A stretch of DNA of 64,000 bases from contig NZ_VHLG01000020.1 of the NCBI RefSeq assembly GCF_006516955.1, positions 1-64,000 of the forward strand. Reading direction: 5' to 3'. Position numbers and translations under genes: made by a program. Position 1 is the first letter of the stretch. Each line of letters opens with the position of its first letter. Positions 52,944-63,061 of this stretch are shown piece by piece. Origin of the DNA: Martelella alba. GTDB taxonomy: Bacteria > Pseudomonadota > Alphaproteobacteria > Rhizobiales > Rhizobiaceae. The notes beneath the pieces were generated by a model. That model saw only the letters and a program-made list of their open reading frames with translations. It made no database searches and was not told the origin of the DNA.

Positions 52944-54841
52944 TGAACGACATGATCGACGTTTCCGGCGATATGATCGAATATCTTGCCGAACAGGAAC
53001 GCAAGTCGCTGCTTCGCTTCCTGACCTGCGGCTCGGTGGATGACGGCAAATCTACGCTGATCGGCCGTCTGCTCTATGATACAAAGCTGATTTTCGAAGA
53101 CCAGCTGGCTTCACTCGAGCGTGACAGCGCCAAGCATGGTACGACGGGCGAGGATATCGATTTCGCCCTTCTGGTGGACGGTCTGGAATCCGAGCGCGAA
53201 CAGGGCATCACCATTGATGTTGCCTACCGCTTCTTTGCCACATCCAAGCGCAAATTCATCGTTGCCGATACGCCCGGCCATGAGGAATATACCCGCAATA
53301 TGGCAACCGGCGCCTCGACGGCCGATCTGGCTGTTGTTCTGGTCGACAGCCGGCAAGGCATTCTGCGTCAAACCCGCCGCCACTCCTACATTGCCTCGCT
53401 GCTCGGCATCCGCCATATCGTTGTCGCGATCAACAAGATCGACCTGATGGATTATTCTCAGGAGGTCTATGACAAGATCGTTGCCGATTATCTGGAGTTC
53501 GCCAAGGACCTTGGCTTTGAGACGATCGTGCCGATCCCGATGTCGGCCCGCTTCGGTGACAATGTCACCATGCGTTCGGAAAATATGCCCTGGTATACGG
53601 GCCCGGCGCTGCTTGAACATCTCGAAGTCGTTCCGATTGAATCCGATCTGGTCGAGCGTCCGGTGCGCTTCCCGGTGCAGCTGGTCACCCGCCCGAACCT
53701 GAACTTCCGTGGCTTTTCCGGCCAGCTTGCCTCCGGCAAAGTGGCAATCGGCGACACGATCACGGTTGCGAAATCCGGTCAGGCCTCGAAGATCAAGGAC
53801 ATCGTCACCATGGATGGCAGTCTGCCCTCGGCAGAGGCCGGGCAGGCGGTGACGCTGGTGTTAGAAGATGAAATCGAAGTGTCGCGTGGCAATATTCTAG
53901 TCGCGCCCGAGGCTCGCCCGAATGTTGCCGATCAGTTCCAGGCCAAGCTGATCTGGTTTGACGCCAACCCGATGATCCCGGGACGTTCCTATATCCTGCG
54001 CACCGAAGTCGACAGCACGTCGGCGACGATCACGGCGCTGAAGTATCATGTCAACGTCAATACCTTTGCCCATGAGGCTGCCAAGGCGCTGAACATGAAC
54101 GAGGTCGGCGTCTGCAACATCTCGACCCAGGCACCGATTGTCTTTGATGCTTATAAGGATAACCGCACCACCGGCAATTTCGTCATCATTGATCGTATCA
54201 CAAACGCCACTGTCGGGGCTGGCATGATCGATTTCCCGTTGCGCCGCGCCCAGAATGTTCACTGGCAGGCGACCGAGGTCAACAAGGGTGCGCGTTCGGA
54301 AATCAAGGCCCAAAAGCCGGCAGTTCTCTGGTTTACTGGCCTTTCCGGCTCTGGCAAGTCCACCGTCGCCAACACACTGGAAAAGATCCTCCACGCAAAG
54401 GGCAAGCACACCTACATGCTTGACGGTGACAATATCCGCCATGGTCTTAACCGCGATCTCGGCTTTACCGCCGAAGACCGCGTCGAGAACATCCGGCGCG
54501 TGGCTGAAGTCGCCAAGCTGATGGCTGACGCCGGACTTGTCGTACTGGTCTCCTTCATCTCGCCCTTCCGTTCTGAACGCCGTCTCGCGCGTGACCTGAT
54601 GGATAAGGGTGAATTTGTCGAGGTTTTCATCGACACGCCGATTGAAGTCTGCGCCCAGCGTGATCCCAAGGGGCTCTATAAGCGGGCCCAGGCTGGTGAG
54701 ATCGACAACTTCACCGGTATTTCCTCGCCCTATGAGACGCCGGAAAATCCAGAACTCCATCTCCATACGGTCGGTCATGAGCCCTTTGAGTTGGCCAGCC
54801 GCATTGAGGACTATCTGACCAACCTTGAGAAGAAGGATTGA
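52943..54841 (+). CDS. cysNC: Bifunctional sulfate adenylyltransferase GTPase and APS kinase
   Basis: The 632-residue fusion has an EF-Tu-like GTPase (G1 [10 protein letters not shown] near residue 35, [20 protein letters not shown]) and a C-terminal APS kinase ([17 protein letters not shown] from about 464, [17 protein letters not shown]). This is the NodQ/CysNC arrangement of rhizobia, which makes PAPS, the donor for sulfotransferases. Linked to three sulfotransferase genes and surface-sugar genes, it likely supplies polysaccharide sulfation in addition to, or instead of, cysteine synthesis. Confidence 0.95.
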   Translation: MNDMIDVSGDMIEYLAEQERKSLLRFLTCGSVDDGKSTLIGRLLYDTKLIFEDQLASLERDSAKHGTTGEDIDFALLVDGLESEREQGITIDVAYRFFATSKRKFIVADTPGHEEYTRNMATGASTADLAVVLVDSRQGILRQTRRHSYIASLLGIRHIVVAINKIDLMDYSQEVYDKIVADYLEFAKDLGFETIVPIPMSARFGDNVTMRSENMPWYTGPALLEHLEVVPIESDLVERPVRFPVQLVTRPNLNFRGFSGQLASGKVAIGDTITVAKSGQASKIKDIVTMDGSLPSAEAGQAVTLVLEDEIEVSRGNILVAPEARPNVADQFQAKLIWFDANPMIPGRSYILRTEVDSTSATITALKYHVNVNTFAHEAAKALNMNEVGVCNISTQAPIVFDAYKDNRTTGNFVIIDRITNATVGAGMIDFPLRRAQNVHWQATEVNKGARSEIKAQKPAVLWFTGLSGSGKSTVANTLEKILHAKGKHTYMLDGDNIRHGLNRDLGFTAEDRVENIRRVAEVAKLMADAGLVVLVSFISPFRSERRLARDLMDKGEFVEVFIDTPIEVCAQRDPKGLYKRAQAGEIDNFTGISSPYETPENPELHLHTVGHEPFELASRIEDYLTNLEKKD

Positions 54842-54843
54842 TC

Positions 54844-55626
54844 ATGCTTCAGGACGTGTTTCTCAAGGCGGCTCTCGAGGCCGGTGTCGTCATCATGGAG
54901 GTTTACAAGGGCGGCATTGATGTTTCCTACAAGTCTGATGCCTCGCCAGTAACCGTGGCAGACGAGAAAGCTGAGGCAATCATCCTCGGCCATCTCGAAA
55001 AGGCCTTCCCGGATATACCGATTATTGCCGAGGAATCGGTCGCTGCTGGCAGGGTGCCGGATGTTTCGGGCAGGGCTTTCTTTCTCGTTGATCCGCTCGA
55101 TGGCACCAAGGAGTTCATCAACAAGCGCGAGGACTTCACGGTTAATATTGCGCTGATCGAGGGCGGCATCCCGGTAGCCGGTATTGTTTACGCGCCTGCC
55201 AAGGGGGTCGCCTACCGGACATCCGGCGATGGTGCGGAAAAGCTTGCCATCGAAGATGGCGCCATTACGGCCACCACGCCGATCTGCGCGCGCGAAAAGG
55301 GAACAGCGTTGATTGCGGTTGCAAGCCGATCACATAACAGTCCAGAGACGGAGGCCTTTATGCAAGAGATCGGCGTAACCGATTTCACGTCGGTCGGGTC
55401 TTCACTGAAATTCTGCATCGTCGCCGAAGGTCTGGCGGATGTCTATCCGCGCTTTGGTCGGACAATGGAGTGGGATACGGCTGCTGGTGATGCGGTTTTG
55501 CGGGCTGCTGGTGGCGTGACGGTGGGACTGGACAAAAATCCCCTGCCATATGGCAAGACGCATCAGGCATCGGATAGTGACTTCGCCAATCCATTTTTTA
55601 TTGGTTGGGGAGCACGGGCGATATAG
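54844..55626 (+). CDS. cysQ: 3'(2'),5'-bisphosphate nucleotidase
   Basis: The 260-residue inositol-monophosphatase-like enzyme has IIAEESV, the metal motif VDPLDGTKEFI and MEWDTAAGDAVLRAAGG. CysQ hydrolyses PAP, the product left after sulfotransferases use PAPS, and so keeps sulfation running. The gene starts two bases after the cysNC stop. Confidence 0.93.
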   Translation: MLQDVFLKAALEAGVVIMEVYKGGIDVSYKSDASPVTVADEKAEAIILGHLEKAFPDIPIIAEESVAAGRVPDVSGRAFFLVDPLDGTKEFINKREDFTVNIALIEGGIPVAGIVYAPAKGVAYRTSGDGAEKLAIEDGAITATTPICAREKGTALIAVASRSHNSPETEAFMQEIGVTDFTSVGSSLKFCIVAEGLADVYPRFGRTMEWDTAAGDAVLRAAGGVTVGLDKNPLPYGKTHQASDSDFANPFFIGWGARAI

Positions 55627-55700
55627 ATTGCCTCATGGTTACATTATTTAAATGAATTTCAATTTTCGCGATAACAACCGTTGCGATCCGAGGATTATAT

Positions 55701-56819
55701 ATGAAAAAGGCACTCATTACAGGCATAACCGGGCAGGATGGTTCCTATCTTACCGAATTCCTGTTGGAAAAGGGATATGAAGTACACGGCATCAAGCGTC
55801 GTGCCTCGCTTTTCAATACGCAGCGTGTTGACCATCTTTATGAGGATCCTCATAGCGGTTCCTCGCGGATGAAGTTGCATTACGGCGATCTTTCGGATAC
55901 GTCGAACCTTACGCGTCTGCTCCGCGATATTCAACCTGATGAGGTTTATAATCTCGGCGCTCAATCGCATGTTGCCGTGTCCTTTGAGGCGCCGGAATAT
56001 ACGGCCGATGTCGATGCAATTGGTGCCCTTCGTCTTCTCGAAGCGATCCGTTTTCTCGGGCTTGAGAATAAGACCCGCTTTTATCAGGCCTCGACATCGG
56101 AACTCTACGGGCTTGTGCAGGAAATACCGCAGCGCGAGACAACGCCATTTTACCCGCGTTCACCCTACGCAGCAGCGAAACTATATGCGTATTGGATCAC
56201 GGTGAACTATCGTGAATCCTATGGAATGTATGCCTGTAACGGCATTTTGTTCAATCATGAAAGCCCGCGGCGTGGCGAAACCTTTGTCACGCGAAAGATC
56301 ACTCGAGGCCTCGCAAATATTGCGCTGGGTCTGGAGCATTGCCTTTATATGGGCAATATCGACAGCCTGCGCGACTGGGGACACGCCAAAGACTATGTCC
56401 GCATGCAGTGGATGATGCTGCAGCAAGATCAGGCTGATGACTTCGTGATTGCAACCGGCAAACAGTATTCGGTCCGTGAATTCATCACCTGGGCAGCGGA
56501 AGATCTTGGCATTGTGCTGGAATTTTCCGGTAGAGGCGTTGACGAGATTGCAACTGTTGCGGCGGTGACGGGCGACATGGCGCCGAAGGTGAAGGTTGGT
56601 GACGTTATCGTGCGCATCGATCCGCGTTATTTCCGCCCCGCTGAGGTTGACACCCTTCTCGGTGATCCCTCCAAGGCGAAGGAAAAGCTTGGCTGGGTCC
56701 CGGAAATCACGGCTCGCGAAATGTGCGCTGAAATGGTGAGCAACGACCACAAGGCTGCACGTCGCTTTGCACTGCTGAAAGAGCATGGACTCGAGCTGCC
56801 GGTCAGTCTCGAAGGCTGA
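55701..56819 (+). CDS. gmd: GDP-mannose 4,6-dehydratase
   Basis: The 372-residue SDR enzyme has [50 protein letters not shown] and [19 protein letters not shown]. It converts GDP-mannose to GDP-4-keto-6-deoxymannose, the first step to GDP-L-fucose (or to GDP-rhamnose or perosamine). The next gene makes fucose the likely product. Confidence 0.96.
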   Translation: MKKALITGITGQDGSYLTEFLLEKGYEVHGIKRRASLFNTQRVDHLYEDPHSGSSRMKLHYGDLSDTSNLTRLLRDIQPDEVYNLGAQSHVAVSFEAPEYTADVDAIGALRLLEAIRFLGLENKTRFYQASTSELYGLVQEIPQRETTPFYPRSPYAAAKLYAYWITVNYRESYGMYACNGILFNHESPRRGETFVTRKITRGLANIALGLEHCLYMGNIDSLRDWGHAKDYVRMQWMMLQQDQADDFVIATGKQYSVREFITWAAEDLGIVLEFSGRGVDEIATVAAVTGDMAPKVKVGDVIVRIDPRYFRPAEVDTLLGDPSKAKEKLGWVPEITAREMCAEMVSNDHKAARRFALLKEHGLELPVSLEG

Positions 56820-56920
56820 ATGCTTGAACGGCCCGCATCGCTCAGTCGGTGACGGGCCATTAAATCATCACGTCTTGGAAGGCTCCTGCCGGACTGCCGG
56901 CAAGGAGGGTGAGAGAAAAT

Positions 56921-57874
56921 ATGGTTTATGATCTCAAAGGCAAGAAGATCTGGGTTGCCGGTCATCGCGGCATGGTTGGTGGAGCGGTCGCGCGACGGCT
57001 GGCGGAGGAAGACTGCGAAGTCATAACGGCTGGTCGCGATGTGGTCGATCTTGTGCGACAAAACGAAGTCGAAGCCTTCATGGCGAAAACCAAGCCGGAC
57101 GCCATCGTCATGGCGGCAGCGAAGGTTGGTGGCATTCTCGCCAACAACACCTATCCGGTCGATTTTCTCTATAACAATCTGATGATTGAAGCGAATATAT
57201 TCGACGCGGCGCATCGCAATGATGTCGATCGCTTCGTCTTTCTCGGGTCGAGTTGCATCTATCCGAAAATGGCACCGCAGCCGATCCCGGAAGATGCGCT
57301 GCTGACCGGCCCTCTGGAGCCGACAAATGAATGGTATGCGATTGCCAAGATCGCGGGAATCAAGCTGGCGCAGGCTTATCGCAAGCAATATGGACGCGAC
57401 TACATCTCTGCCATGCCCACCAATCTCTACGGCGTTGGCGATAATTTCGACCTAAATTCGAGCCATGTGCTACCAGCGCTGATCCGCAAGGCCCATGAAG
57501 CAAAAATCAGCGGTGCGAAAGAGATCATCATGTGGGGCACCGGATCGCCGCGCCGCGAGTTTCTGAACGCTGACGATTGCGCGGATGCCGTAGTCTTCCT
57601 GCTGAAGAACTATTCCGGCGACGAGCATGTCAATGTCGGTTCCGGCACGGATATTACCATCCTCGAACTCACCCAGCTCGTTTGCAAAGTTGTCGGGTTT
57701 ACGGGCGAAATTGTCCATGATCTTTCCAAGCCAAATGGCACGCCGCGAAAGCTGATGGATACCGAGAAACTACGTTCCATGGGATGGGCACCGCAGATTT
57801 CGCTCGAAGATGGCATCCGCGATGCTTATCAGGCATTTTGCGATGGCGAACGCGGGTCTGGAAACCCTGCTTAA
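56921..57874 (+). CDS. fcl: GDP-L-fucose synthase
   Basis: The 317-residue epimerase/reductase has VAGHRGMVGGAVARRL, KVGGILANNTYPVDFLYNN, FLGSSCIYPKMAPQPI and NEWYAIAKIAGIKL, all characteristic of Fcl/WcaG. It completes GDP-L-fucose. The ATG at 56921 is chosen. The preceding 100-bp gap contains a hairpin with arms GGCCCG and CGGGCC. Confidence 0.95.
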   Translation: MVYDLKGKKIWVAGHRGMVGGAVARRLAEEDCEVITAGRDVVDLVRQNEVEAFMAKTKPDAIVMAAAKVGGILANNTYPVDFLYNNLMIEANIFDAAHRNDVDRFVFLGSSCIYPKMAPQPIPEDALLTGPLEPTNEWYAIAKIAGIKLAQAYRKQYGRDYISAMPTNLYGVGDNFDLNSSHVLPALIRKAHEAKISGAKEIIMWGTGSPRREFLNADDCADAVVFLLKNYSGDEHVNVGSGTDITILELTQLVCKVVGFTGEIVHDLSKPNGTPRKLMDTEKLRSMGWAPQISLEDGIRDAYQAFCDGERGSGNPA

Positions 57875-57894
57875 CCGGCGTAGGAGTGCGGTCG

Positions 57895-58647
57895 ATGAAC
57901 GCTGCGTTTACAAGCTATGACGTTCTTGGGGTTCCGATTTCGGCACTCACCCTGGACAGCGCTTGCTCTACAATTGAAACTTGGGGAAGCGACAAAGTTG
58001 GGCGTTTTGTCTGTGTTCGAGACGTGGCGAGCCTTATGGCCATCATCAGCGATCCGGATCTTTCTGGTGTTCACGACGATGCCGCGATGATTACTCCAGA
58101 CGGGATGCCGCTGGTGATGCTGGGGAAGCTGAAAGGCTTCAAGGTTGAACGCACTTGCGGACCTGATTTAATGGATCATGTCATTGCTCGGTCATTAAAA
58201 AGTGGTCTCAGGCACTACTTTTATGGCGGCAAGGAAGGCGTTCCGGAGACACTGGCCAAAGTCTTCGAGCAGAAGTATCCGAGAATACGCGTTGTGGGTG
58301 TCGAGAGCCCGCCTTTCAGACCTCTTACGAAAGAGGAGGACGACGATGCCGTGCAGCGAATTTTGGCCAGCGGGGCTGATGTCGTTTGGGTCGGGATTTC
58401 CTCGCCTAAGCAGGAGATCTGGATGCGGGACCACTATAAGAGATTAACCCAGACTCTCATTGGCGTTGGGGCCGCGTTCGATTTTCATAGCGGCGCTGTC
58501 ACACGGGCTCCCCGGTGGATGCAGCGATGCAGTCTCGAATGGTTGCACAGGCTCATTTCAGAACCGAAGCGGCTTTGGCGGCGTTATCTTATTTTGGCGC
58601 CCAAATTTGTCTTCCTGATCATTTTTGATAGTATTCGGACCAAATAA
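57895..58647 (+). CDS. WecG/TagA/CpsF-family glycosyltransferase
   Basis: The 250-residue GT26 enzyme has DAAMITPDGMPLVMLG, RTCGPDLMDHVIA, YFYGGKEGVPETLA and WVGISSPKQEIWM, then GVGAAFDFHSGAVTRAPRWM. Such enzymes transfer a sugar, often ManNAc or a uronic acid form, to lipid-linked intermediates. The ATG at 57895 is chosen. A short frame after it (58660-58797) could be a remnant of another gene. Confidence 0.9.
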   Translation: MNAAFTSYDVLGVPISALTLDSACSTIETWGSDKVGRFVCVRDVASLMAIISDPDLSGVHDDAAMITPDGMPLVMLGKLKGFKVERTCGPDLMDHVIARSLKSGLRHYFYGGKEGVPETLAKVFEQKYPRIRVVGVESPPFRPLTKEEDDDAVQRILASGADVVWVGISSPKQEIWMRDHYKRLTQTLIGVGAAFDFHSGAVTRAPRWMQRCSLEWLHRLISEPKRLWRRYLILAPKFVFLIIFDSIRTK

Positions 58648-58870
58648 GGCAAAAATCCCTATGCGCAGATGGGCAAAACGTCGGGATTTGGGCTGGCAAA
58701 AATATATACAATGGCGTGATCCCTTGTGGCTATGGATCGTCAGGCTGAAACAAGTGGCTCATCTCTCGCAGGCTTTATTTTTAATATCAAAGCTTTGATT
58801 GATGAATTTTCAGGCGGACGTAGTGTAGGTTTTATGTATTTTGATTGCTGACGACGCATGGGGACCGTGA

Positions 58871-60031
58871 ATGAAGATAGTCTATGCGACAAACGGGTTA
58901 CCACAGGAAAAGCTGAATGGTGGTGAGATCGCATCGATGAATTTCATCGATGCGCTTGCCAGTGCCGGACATGACGTCCACGTTGTCGGCTATCAGCGGA
59001 TTGACAGACCTGCCATAGAAGGGGAACGAATTTATTCAGCCGGGCCTTGGCCGATCGAGATGTCTGACGCCGGGATGCTCCGGTACAAATGGGTCTTGCA
59101 GTCGCTGTTAACCGGCCGTCCGGTTGTCAATACGAAGTTTGTCAGCGGAAAATACTTGAAGGCGCTGCGCCGGGCGCTTGCAGAGAAGGCTGATCTTCTC
59201 GTCATTGACCACGCACATATGGGCTGGCTGGCCAGTCTGTCCTGGGTGCCGCGAGACCGGATCTTTGTCGCGCACAATGTTGAAGCCGATTTGTATCGCA
59301 GCGCTGGTCTGAAGGCGAGCGGATATCTCAGATGGCTTTACCAGCGCGATGCTGTGCTGTTGTCAAAACTGGAGCGGTTTTTGATCGCTGACAGCGTTGA
59401 AACGTGGTGCCTTTCAGATGGTGACCGGTTAGCCTTGGCAGAGATGAGTGGGATGTCCGACCGCATCCATGTTTTCGACCTGCCAGGTCAGTCACTTCGT
59501 GATCCCGGGTCAGTTCTGAATGGCGACAAAGAGTATGATATTGGTCTGATCGGAAGTTGGAACTGGGAGATTAATCGCCAGGGCGTCATCTGGTTCCTCG
59601 AAAACGTCCTGCCGGTTTTGCCGCGTGATGTCAGCGTTGCTATTGCTGGCGCCGGTTCGGAGACTTTGCAATGCAGCGATTCACGGCTCACAAAGCTGGG
59701 ACGGGTGCCTGATGCTGCCCGGTTCATGCAAGGATGCCGCGCTCTGGCCGTGCCGACGACGGTCGGGTCGGGGATCCAACTGAAAACCATTGAGGGGATC
59801 GCTCAGGGGATTCCGTTGGTGGCCACATCCCTTGCCATGCGCGGTATCGTAGATGCTCCAGAGCATGTCAGGGTTGCCGATTCTGCTGAGGGTTTCGCTC
59901 GTGAACTGAGTGTCGCGAGAGGCAGCGATCGTCCAGATCCCGCGACCGGCCGGAACTGGGCGAATGCGCGTAAACTGAATTTTGAAAACGATATTTCGAT
60001 TTTGATCAATAATCTTAAATTAAGCGGCTGA
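58871..60031 (+). CDS. GT4-type glycosyltransferase
   Basis: The 386-residue GT-B enzyme has an N-terminal acceptor domain (LNGGEIASMNFIDALASAGHDV, FVAHNVEADLYR) and a C-terminal donor domain (IGLIGSWNWEINRQG, VPTTVGSGIQLKTIEGIAQGIPLVAT). The late Glu in KTIEGIAQG is the conserved GT4 residue. Linkage and sugar are unknown. Sulfotransferase and flippase genes follow closely. Confidence 0.88.
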   Translation: MKIVYATNGLPQEKLNGGEIASMNFIDALASAGHDVHVVGYQRIDRPAIEGERIYSAGPWPIEMSDAGMLRYKWVLQSLLTGRPVVNTKFVSGKYLKALRRALAEKADLLVIDHAHMGWLASLSWVPRDRIFVAHNVEADLYRSAGLKASGYLRWLYQRDAVLLSKLERFLIADSVETWCLSDGDRLALAEMSGMSDRIHVFDLPGQSLRDPGSVLNGDKEYDIGLIGSWNWEINRQGVIWFLENVLPVLPRDVSVAIAGAGSETLQCSDSRLTKLGRVPDAARFMQGCRALAVPTTVGSGIQLKTIEGIAQGIPLVATSLAMRGIVDAPEHVRVADSAEGFARELSVARGSDRPDPATGRNWANARKLNFENDISILINNLKLSG

Positions 60032-60041
60032 GGCTCAGAAA

Positions 60042-60938
60042 ATGTCTGTAGTAAATTCTGCTGGCTATATTCTTGTTAATTCACTTCCGAAAAGTGGAAC
60101 CCATTTATTAGAGCGGGCTTTAATGGTTCTCGGCATCGAAAACCGTGAAAGCAATCGCCCGTTACATCGCCGCCTGACAGACCGTTTGGGACTCACTTCG
60201 CCGTCATTTATCGAACATCGTTCGGCAAGTCGTTGGTCCAGAGTCCATTTCGACGGTCAGAACTATGTTCCCGATGGCCTCCACACCATTCCTGTCGGGG
60301 TGTTTTCTCCGCTTTATGTCTCGGAAGATACCATGCTTCGCTGGCTGGAGCCGATGGCGGAAAGCTCTTTCATCAAAGGGCACCTGCCGTTTGACCCGGC
60401 GCTCGACGGTTTGCTGAAGCGCCGGTCTGTGCGGGCGATAACGATCCTGCGGGACCCGAGAGCTGTGGTGGCGTCGATGGTGCCCTACGTCTTGAACGCA
60501 GGAAACTTCAAACATGGGCTGCAGAAGACGTTTGCATCGATGTCGCCCGAAGAGCGCATTGACTTCGTCATTCAAGGCGGTGTCACGGGATCGGGGCAGT
60601 CGGTCATTTCGCTCGCCGATGCATTTACGAGCGTTCTGAACTGGGAAAATTCTGAGCATTGCCTGGTCGTTCGCTTTGAGGATCTGGTTGGGATGCGCGG
60701 TGGCGGTTCTGCTGAAGCTCAGAATGAAGCATTGAACGCCATAGCGGGGCACCTTGGCATTGAGATGTCCGATCAGCTCAGACAGAAGTTTGACAAAATT
60801 TTCGATCCGTCGTCACCGACCTTTCGTGGTGGCAAGATTGACGGATGGCGGGAGCGGTTGACGCCGGGGCAGAGCAGTCGGATTGTTGAAGCGATCGGTA
60901 GGGAGCTTTTTACCCGCGCAGGCTACGTTGTCGCATGA
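60042..60938 (+). CDS. Sulfotransferase
   Basis: The 298-residue protein has the PAPS-binding signatures: 5'-phosphosulfate loop NSLPKSGTHLLERAL near the N-terminus, 3'-phosphate motif TILRDPRAVVASMVPYV in the middle and the C-terminal FRGGKIDGWRERLT. It would sulfate a sugar of the repeat unit or a lipid-linked precursor in the cytoplasm. It overlaps the flippase gene by 4 bp, tying sulfation to export of the unit. Confidence 0.9.
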   Translation: MSVVNSAGYILVNSLPKSGTHLLERALMVLGIENRESNRPLHRRLTDRLGLTSPSFIEHRSASRWSRVHFDGQNYVPDGLHTIPVGVFSPLYVSEDTMLRWLEPMAESSFIKGHLPFDPALDGLLKRRSVRAITILRDPRAVVASMVPYVLNAGNFKHGLQKTFASMSPEERIDFVIQGGVTGSGQSVISLADAFTSVLNWENSEHCLVVRFEDLVGMRGGGSAEAQNEALNAIAGHLGIEMSDQLRQKFDKIFDPSSPTFRGGKIDGWRERLTPGQSSRIVEAIGRELFTRAGYVVA

Positions 60939-62242
60939 AACTCTGGAAATTTGCTGCTAATCAACAGGTCCGGGGAAGCGCCATATTAAGCGTGGCACGT
61001 ATCATGACGATGGTCTTCGGGTTGGGCGCGAACATGTTTCTTGCCCGAATCTTGCCGTTGAATTTACTTGGTGAATATTTTCTGGTGGCAAGTGTCGTTC
61101 AGGTCGGCGCTCTGGTTGCGATGGGCGGCGTATCGCAAAGTGCGGTACCGCTTCTCTCTGGCGCAGCGTCTGACAGCATGCGGCCTATCTTGCGGGGCAT
61201 TGGCATCTATGCCGGGCTGACGATCGTTGGATCCGGCTTGTTGGTCTATTTTTTGTTCAACACTCTGGCGTTGCTGATTGGCGTGACCGCGCAGGGGAGC
61301 GGGTTTGCCGCCTTGGTTGCCGTCTGGTTGTTCGCCCGCGCGCTAGCGCAGGTGATTGCCCATATTTTGCGTGCTTTCGGCATGATGACGCTTTTCGGGC
61401 TGTTCGAAACCTTGCTGTTCAACGGATTGTTTCTGGTCGTGGTCGCAGCTTATTTTCTTCTCGATCTGCATCCGGATCTGAACACCGTGCTGGTGGCGAC
61501 GACGCTGACGGCTCTGGTCGTCATCCCGCCTTCCCTGATCCCGCTCTGGCGCCTCATTCGCTCTATTCCGCTTTCAGGCGGTGTGTTTCTCCGGGATGCT
61601 GTTCATATCAGTCTGCCACTCTGGGTGATGATCGTTGCCAACACGGCTTTGGCGGATGCCCATCTGTGGATTGTCGGAGCGCTCGGCTCGTCTAACAACG
61701 CGGCTCTTTTTGGCGCTGCGATCCGGGTTGTCCGTCTGATCGGCCTCCCTCTGCTTGCCGTTAACATGGCAATAGGGCCGAGAGTGGCCGGATTATGGCG
61801 GCAGGGCAAGATTGCAGAGCTTCAATATCTGTTGCGGATGACGGCCACATTTGTAATGCTTATCTCTGTCGCTGTGTCATGCCTGTTTTTGCTGTTAGGG
61901 CCTGAAACCCTTCAGATCATGTTCGGTGCGTCTTTCACTGCTGCCTGGCCGGCGTTTCTTATCCTTCTGGGTGGACGCGTGCTGAATGCGATAACCGGAT
62001 CTCCGATACTGCTTATGACTGTCAGCTCGGCGCAGCGCCCTGCTATGATTTTTTCTATAGTCTCTGGGGCGGTCGGTGTCGGTCTGTCGATTTTCCTCGG
62101 ACGCATCAATCCGCTCATCGGTGTTTCGATCGGTTCCGCTGCTACCGTCATTGTGCAGAATGTACTGGCTGTAACATATTGCTGGCGCCGCCTCGGAATT
62201 CAGACCCTGCCTTTGCTGTGGGTTGAGCGTCAAAAGAAATAG
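60935..62242 (+). CDS. Wzx-type polysaccharide flippase
   Basis: The 435-residue membrane protein has about 12 hydrophobic helices and the MATE/PST-like start GSAILSVARIMTMVFGLGANMFLARILP. It would flip the lipid-linked oligosaccharide across the inner membrane. It is flanked by sulfotransferase genes, so the substrate may already be sulfated. No polymerase (Wzy) or ligase is seen in the window. Confidence 0.85.
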   Translation: MKLWKFAANQQVRGSAILSVARIMTMVFGLGANMFLARILPLNLLGEYFLVASVVQVGALVAMGGVSQSAVPLLSGAASDSMRPILRGIGIYAGLTIVGSGLLVYFLFNTLALLIGVTAQGSGFAALVAVWLFARALAQVIAHILRAFGMMTLFGLFETLLFNGLFLVVVAAYFLLDLHPDLNTVLVATTLTALVVIPPSLIPLWRLIRSIPLSGGVFLRDAVHISLPLWVMIVANTALADAHLWIVGALGSSNNAALFGAAIRVVRLIGLPLLAVNMAIGPRVAGLWRQGKIAELQYLLRMTATFVMLISVAVSCLFLLLGPETLQIMFGASFTAAWPAFLILLGGRVLNAITGSPILLMTVSSAQRPAMIFSIVSGAVGVGLSIFLGRINPLIGVSIGSAATVIVQNVLAVTYCWRRLGIQTLPLLWVERQKK

Positions 62243-62255
62243 AAAGAAGTGTCGC

Positions 62256-63017
62256 ATGGATTTTTTTAAGAAATTTCTTCCGGGCTTTAAACGTCCTGCG
62301 GTGAACTGTTTTATGCTTTTTCACAAATGCGGGAATAATTATTCAATTGATCTGCATAAGCATACAAAAAATATATGCTATGTTTCAAATGTTACAATTG
62401 ATACGGCAGATAAAATAAACGGACTTCACCGGCGTGATATCGCGAATGCCCGGTGTCGGAATTTTGACGTGGAAACGCTGCGCAGGCATGGGATCCTCAC
62501 GCGTGAGGATGCGCGATTTCTGGTATTTACGAGGCATCCGGCGAGCTTTGTTTTGAGTGCGACCAAATATCATCTTCGCGGCGACGAGAAATGGGCCCGC
62601 ACGACGCCGCAGCCGCATCTCGGCGGACGTAGTCTTACTGATGCCCTGCGCGCCGCTGGCGACGAGGGCGAACGTCAGATCATAACGATGACCCACTTTG
62701 CGTGGCTTTTCGAGCGCATGGTTTCGTTCGTTCCCTATTTCGACGACCCCCGCTTCAAACGTCTCAAAGTGGAAGATCTGTTCACGACGAAGGATGTTTC
62801 CTATTATCAGGACATCGCCAGTTTTCTTCGGCTGGAGGGACATTCAGGGTTTCTCGATGCATTGAAGAATGCCTCGCCAGCCTTCAAGACAGACCTGCCC
62901 CGCCATTCGACAGGCACTTTCCGACGGGAAGGCGATCCCCTGGAGAAACTGGAGGCAGTTGCCCGGGATCATTATATGATGAACTGGCAAACATATTCAG
63001 ATCGACTTGGATATTGA
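62256..63017 (+). CDS. Sulfotransferase-like protein, divergent
   Basis: The 253-residue protein resembles sulfotransferases in layout. An N-terminal loop NCFMLFHKCGNNYSIDLH stands where the PAPS 5' loop should be, but the usual (P)KxGT is replaced by HKCGNN. LVFTRHPASFVLSATKYHLR matches the 3'-phosphate motif, and FRREGDPLEK lies near the end. It may act on a different acceptor, or be only related to the family. The ATG at 62256 is chosen after an AAAGAAG site. Confidence 0.65.
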   Translation: MDFFKKFLPGFKRPAVNCFMLFHKCGNNYSIDLHKHTKNICYVSNVTIDTADKINGLHRRDIANARCRNFDVETLRRHGILTREDARFLVFTRHPASFVLSATKYHLRGDEKWARTTPQPHLGGRSLTDALRAAGDEGERQIITMTHFAWLFERMVSFVPYFDDPRFKRLKVEDLFTTKDVSYYQDIASFLRLEGHSGFLDALKNASPAFKTDLPRHSTGTFRREGDPLEKLEAVARDHYMMNWQTYSDRLGY

Positions 63018-63061
63018 TCGGAATGAAACTCCTCATTTAGTTTTCATGGTTGTATTTTGAT

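Noticed and set aside
53897-54778. Open frame of 293 codons on the minus strand
   Set aside because: It is antisense to the CysN-CysC fusion, including the conserved APS kinase; the antisense protein shows no family features.
58660-58797. 45-codon open frame after the WecG-type gene
   Set aside because: It has no clear ribosome site; basic, Trp-rich residues suggest at most a gene remnant.
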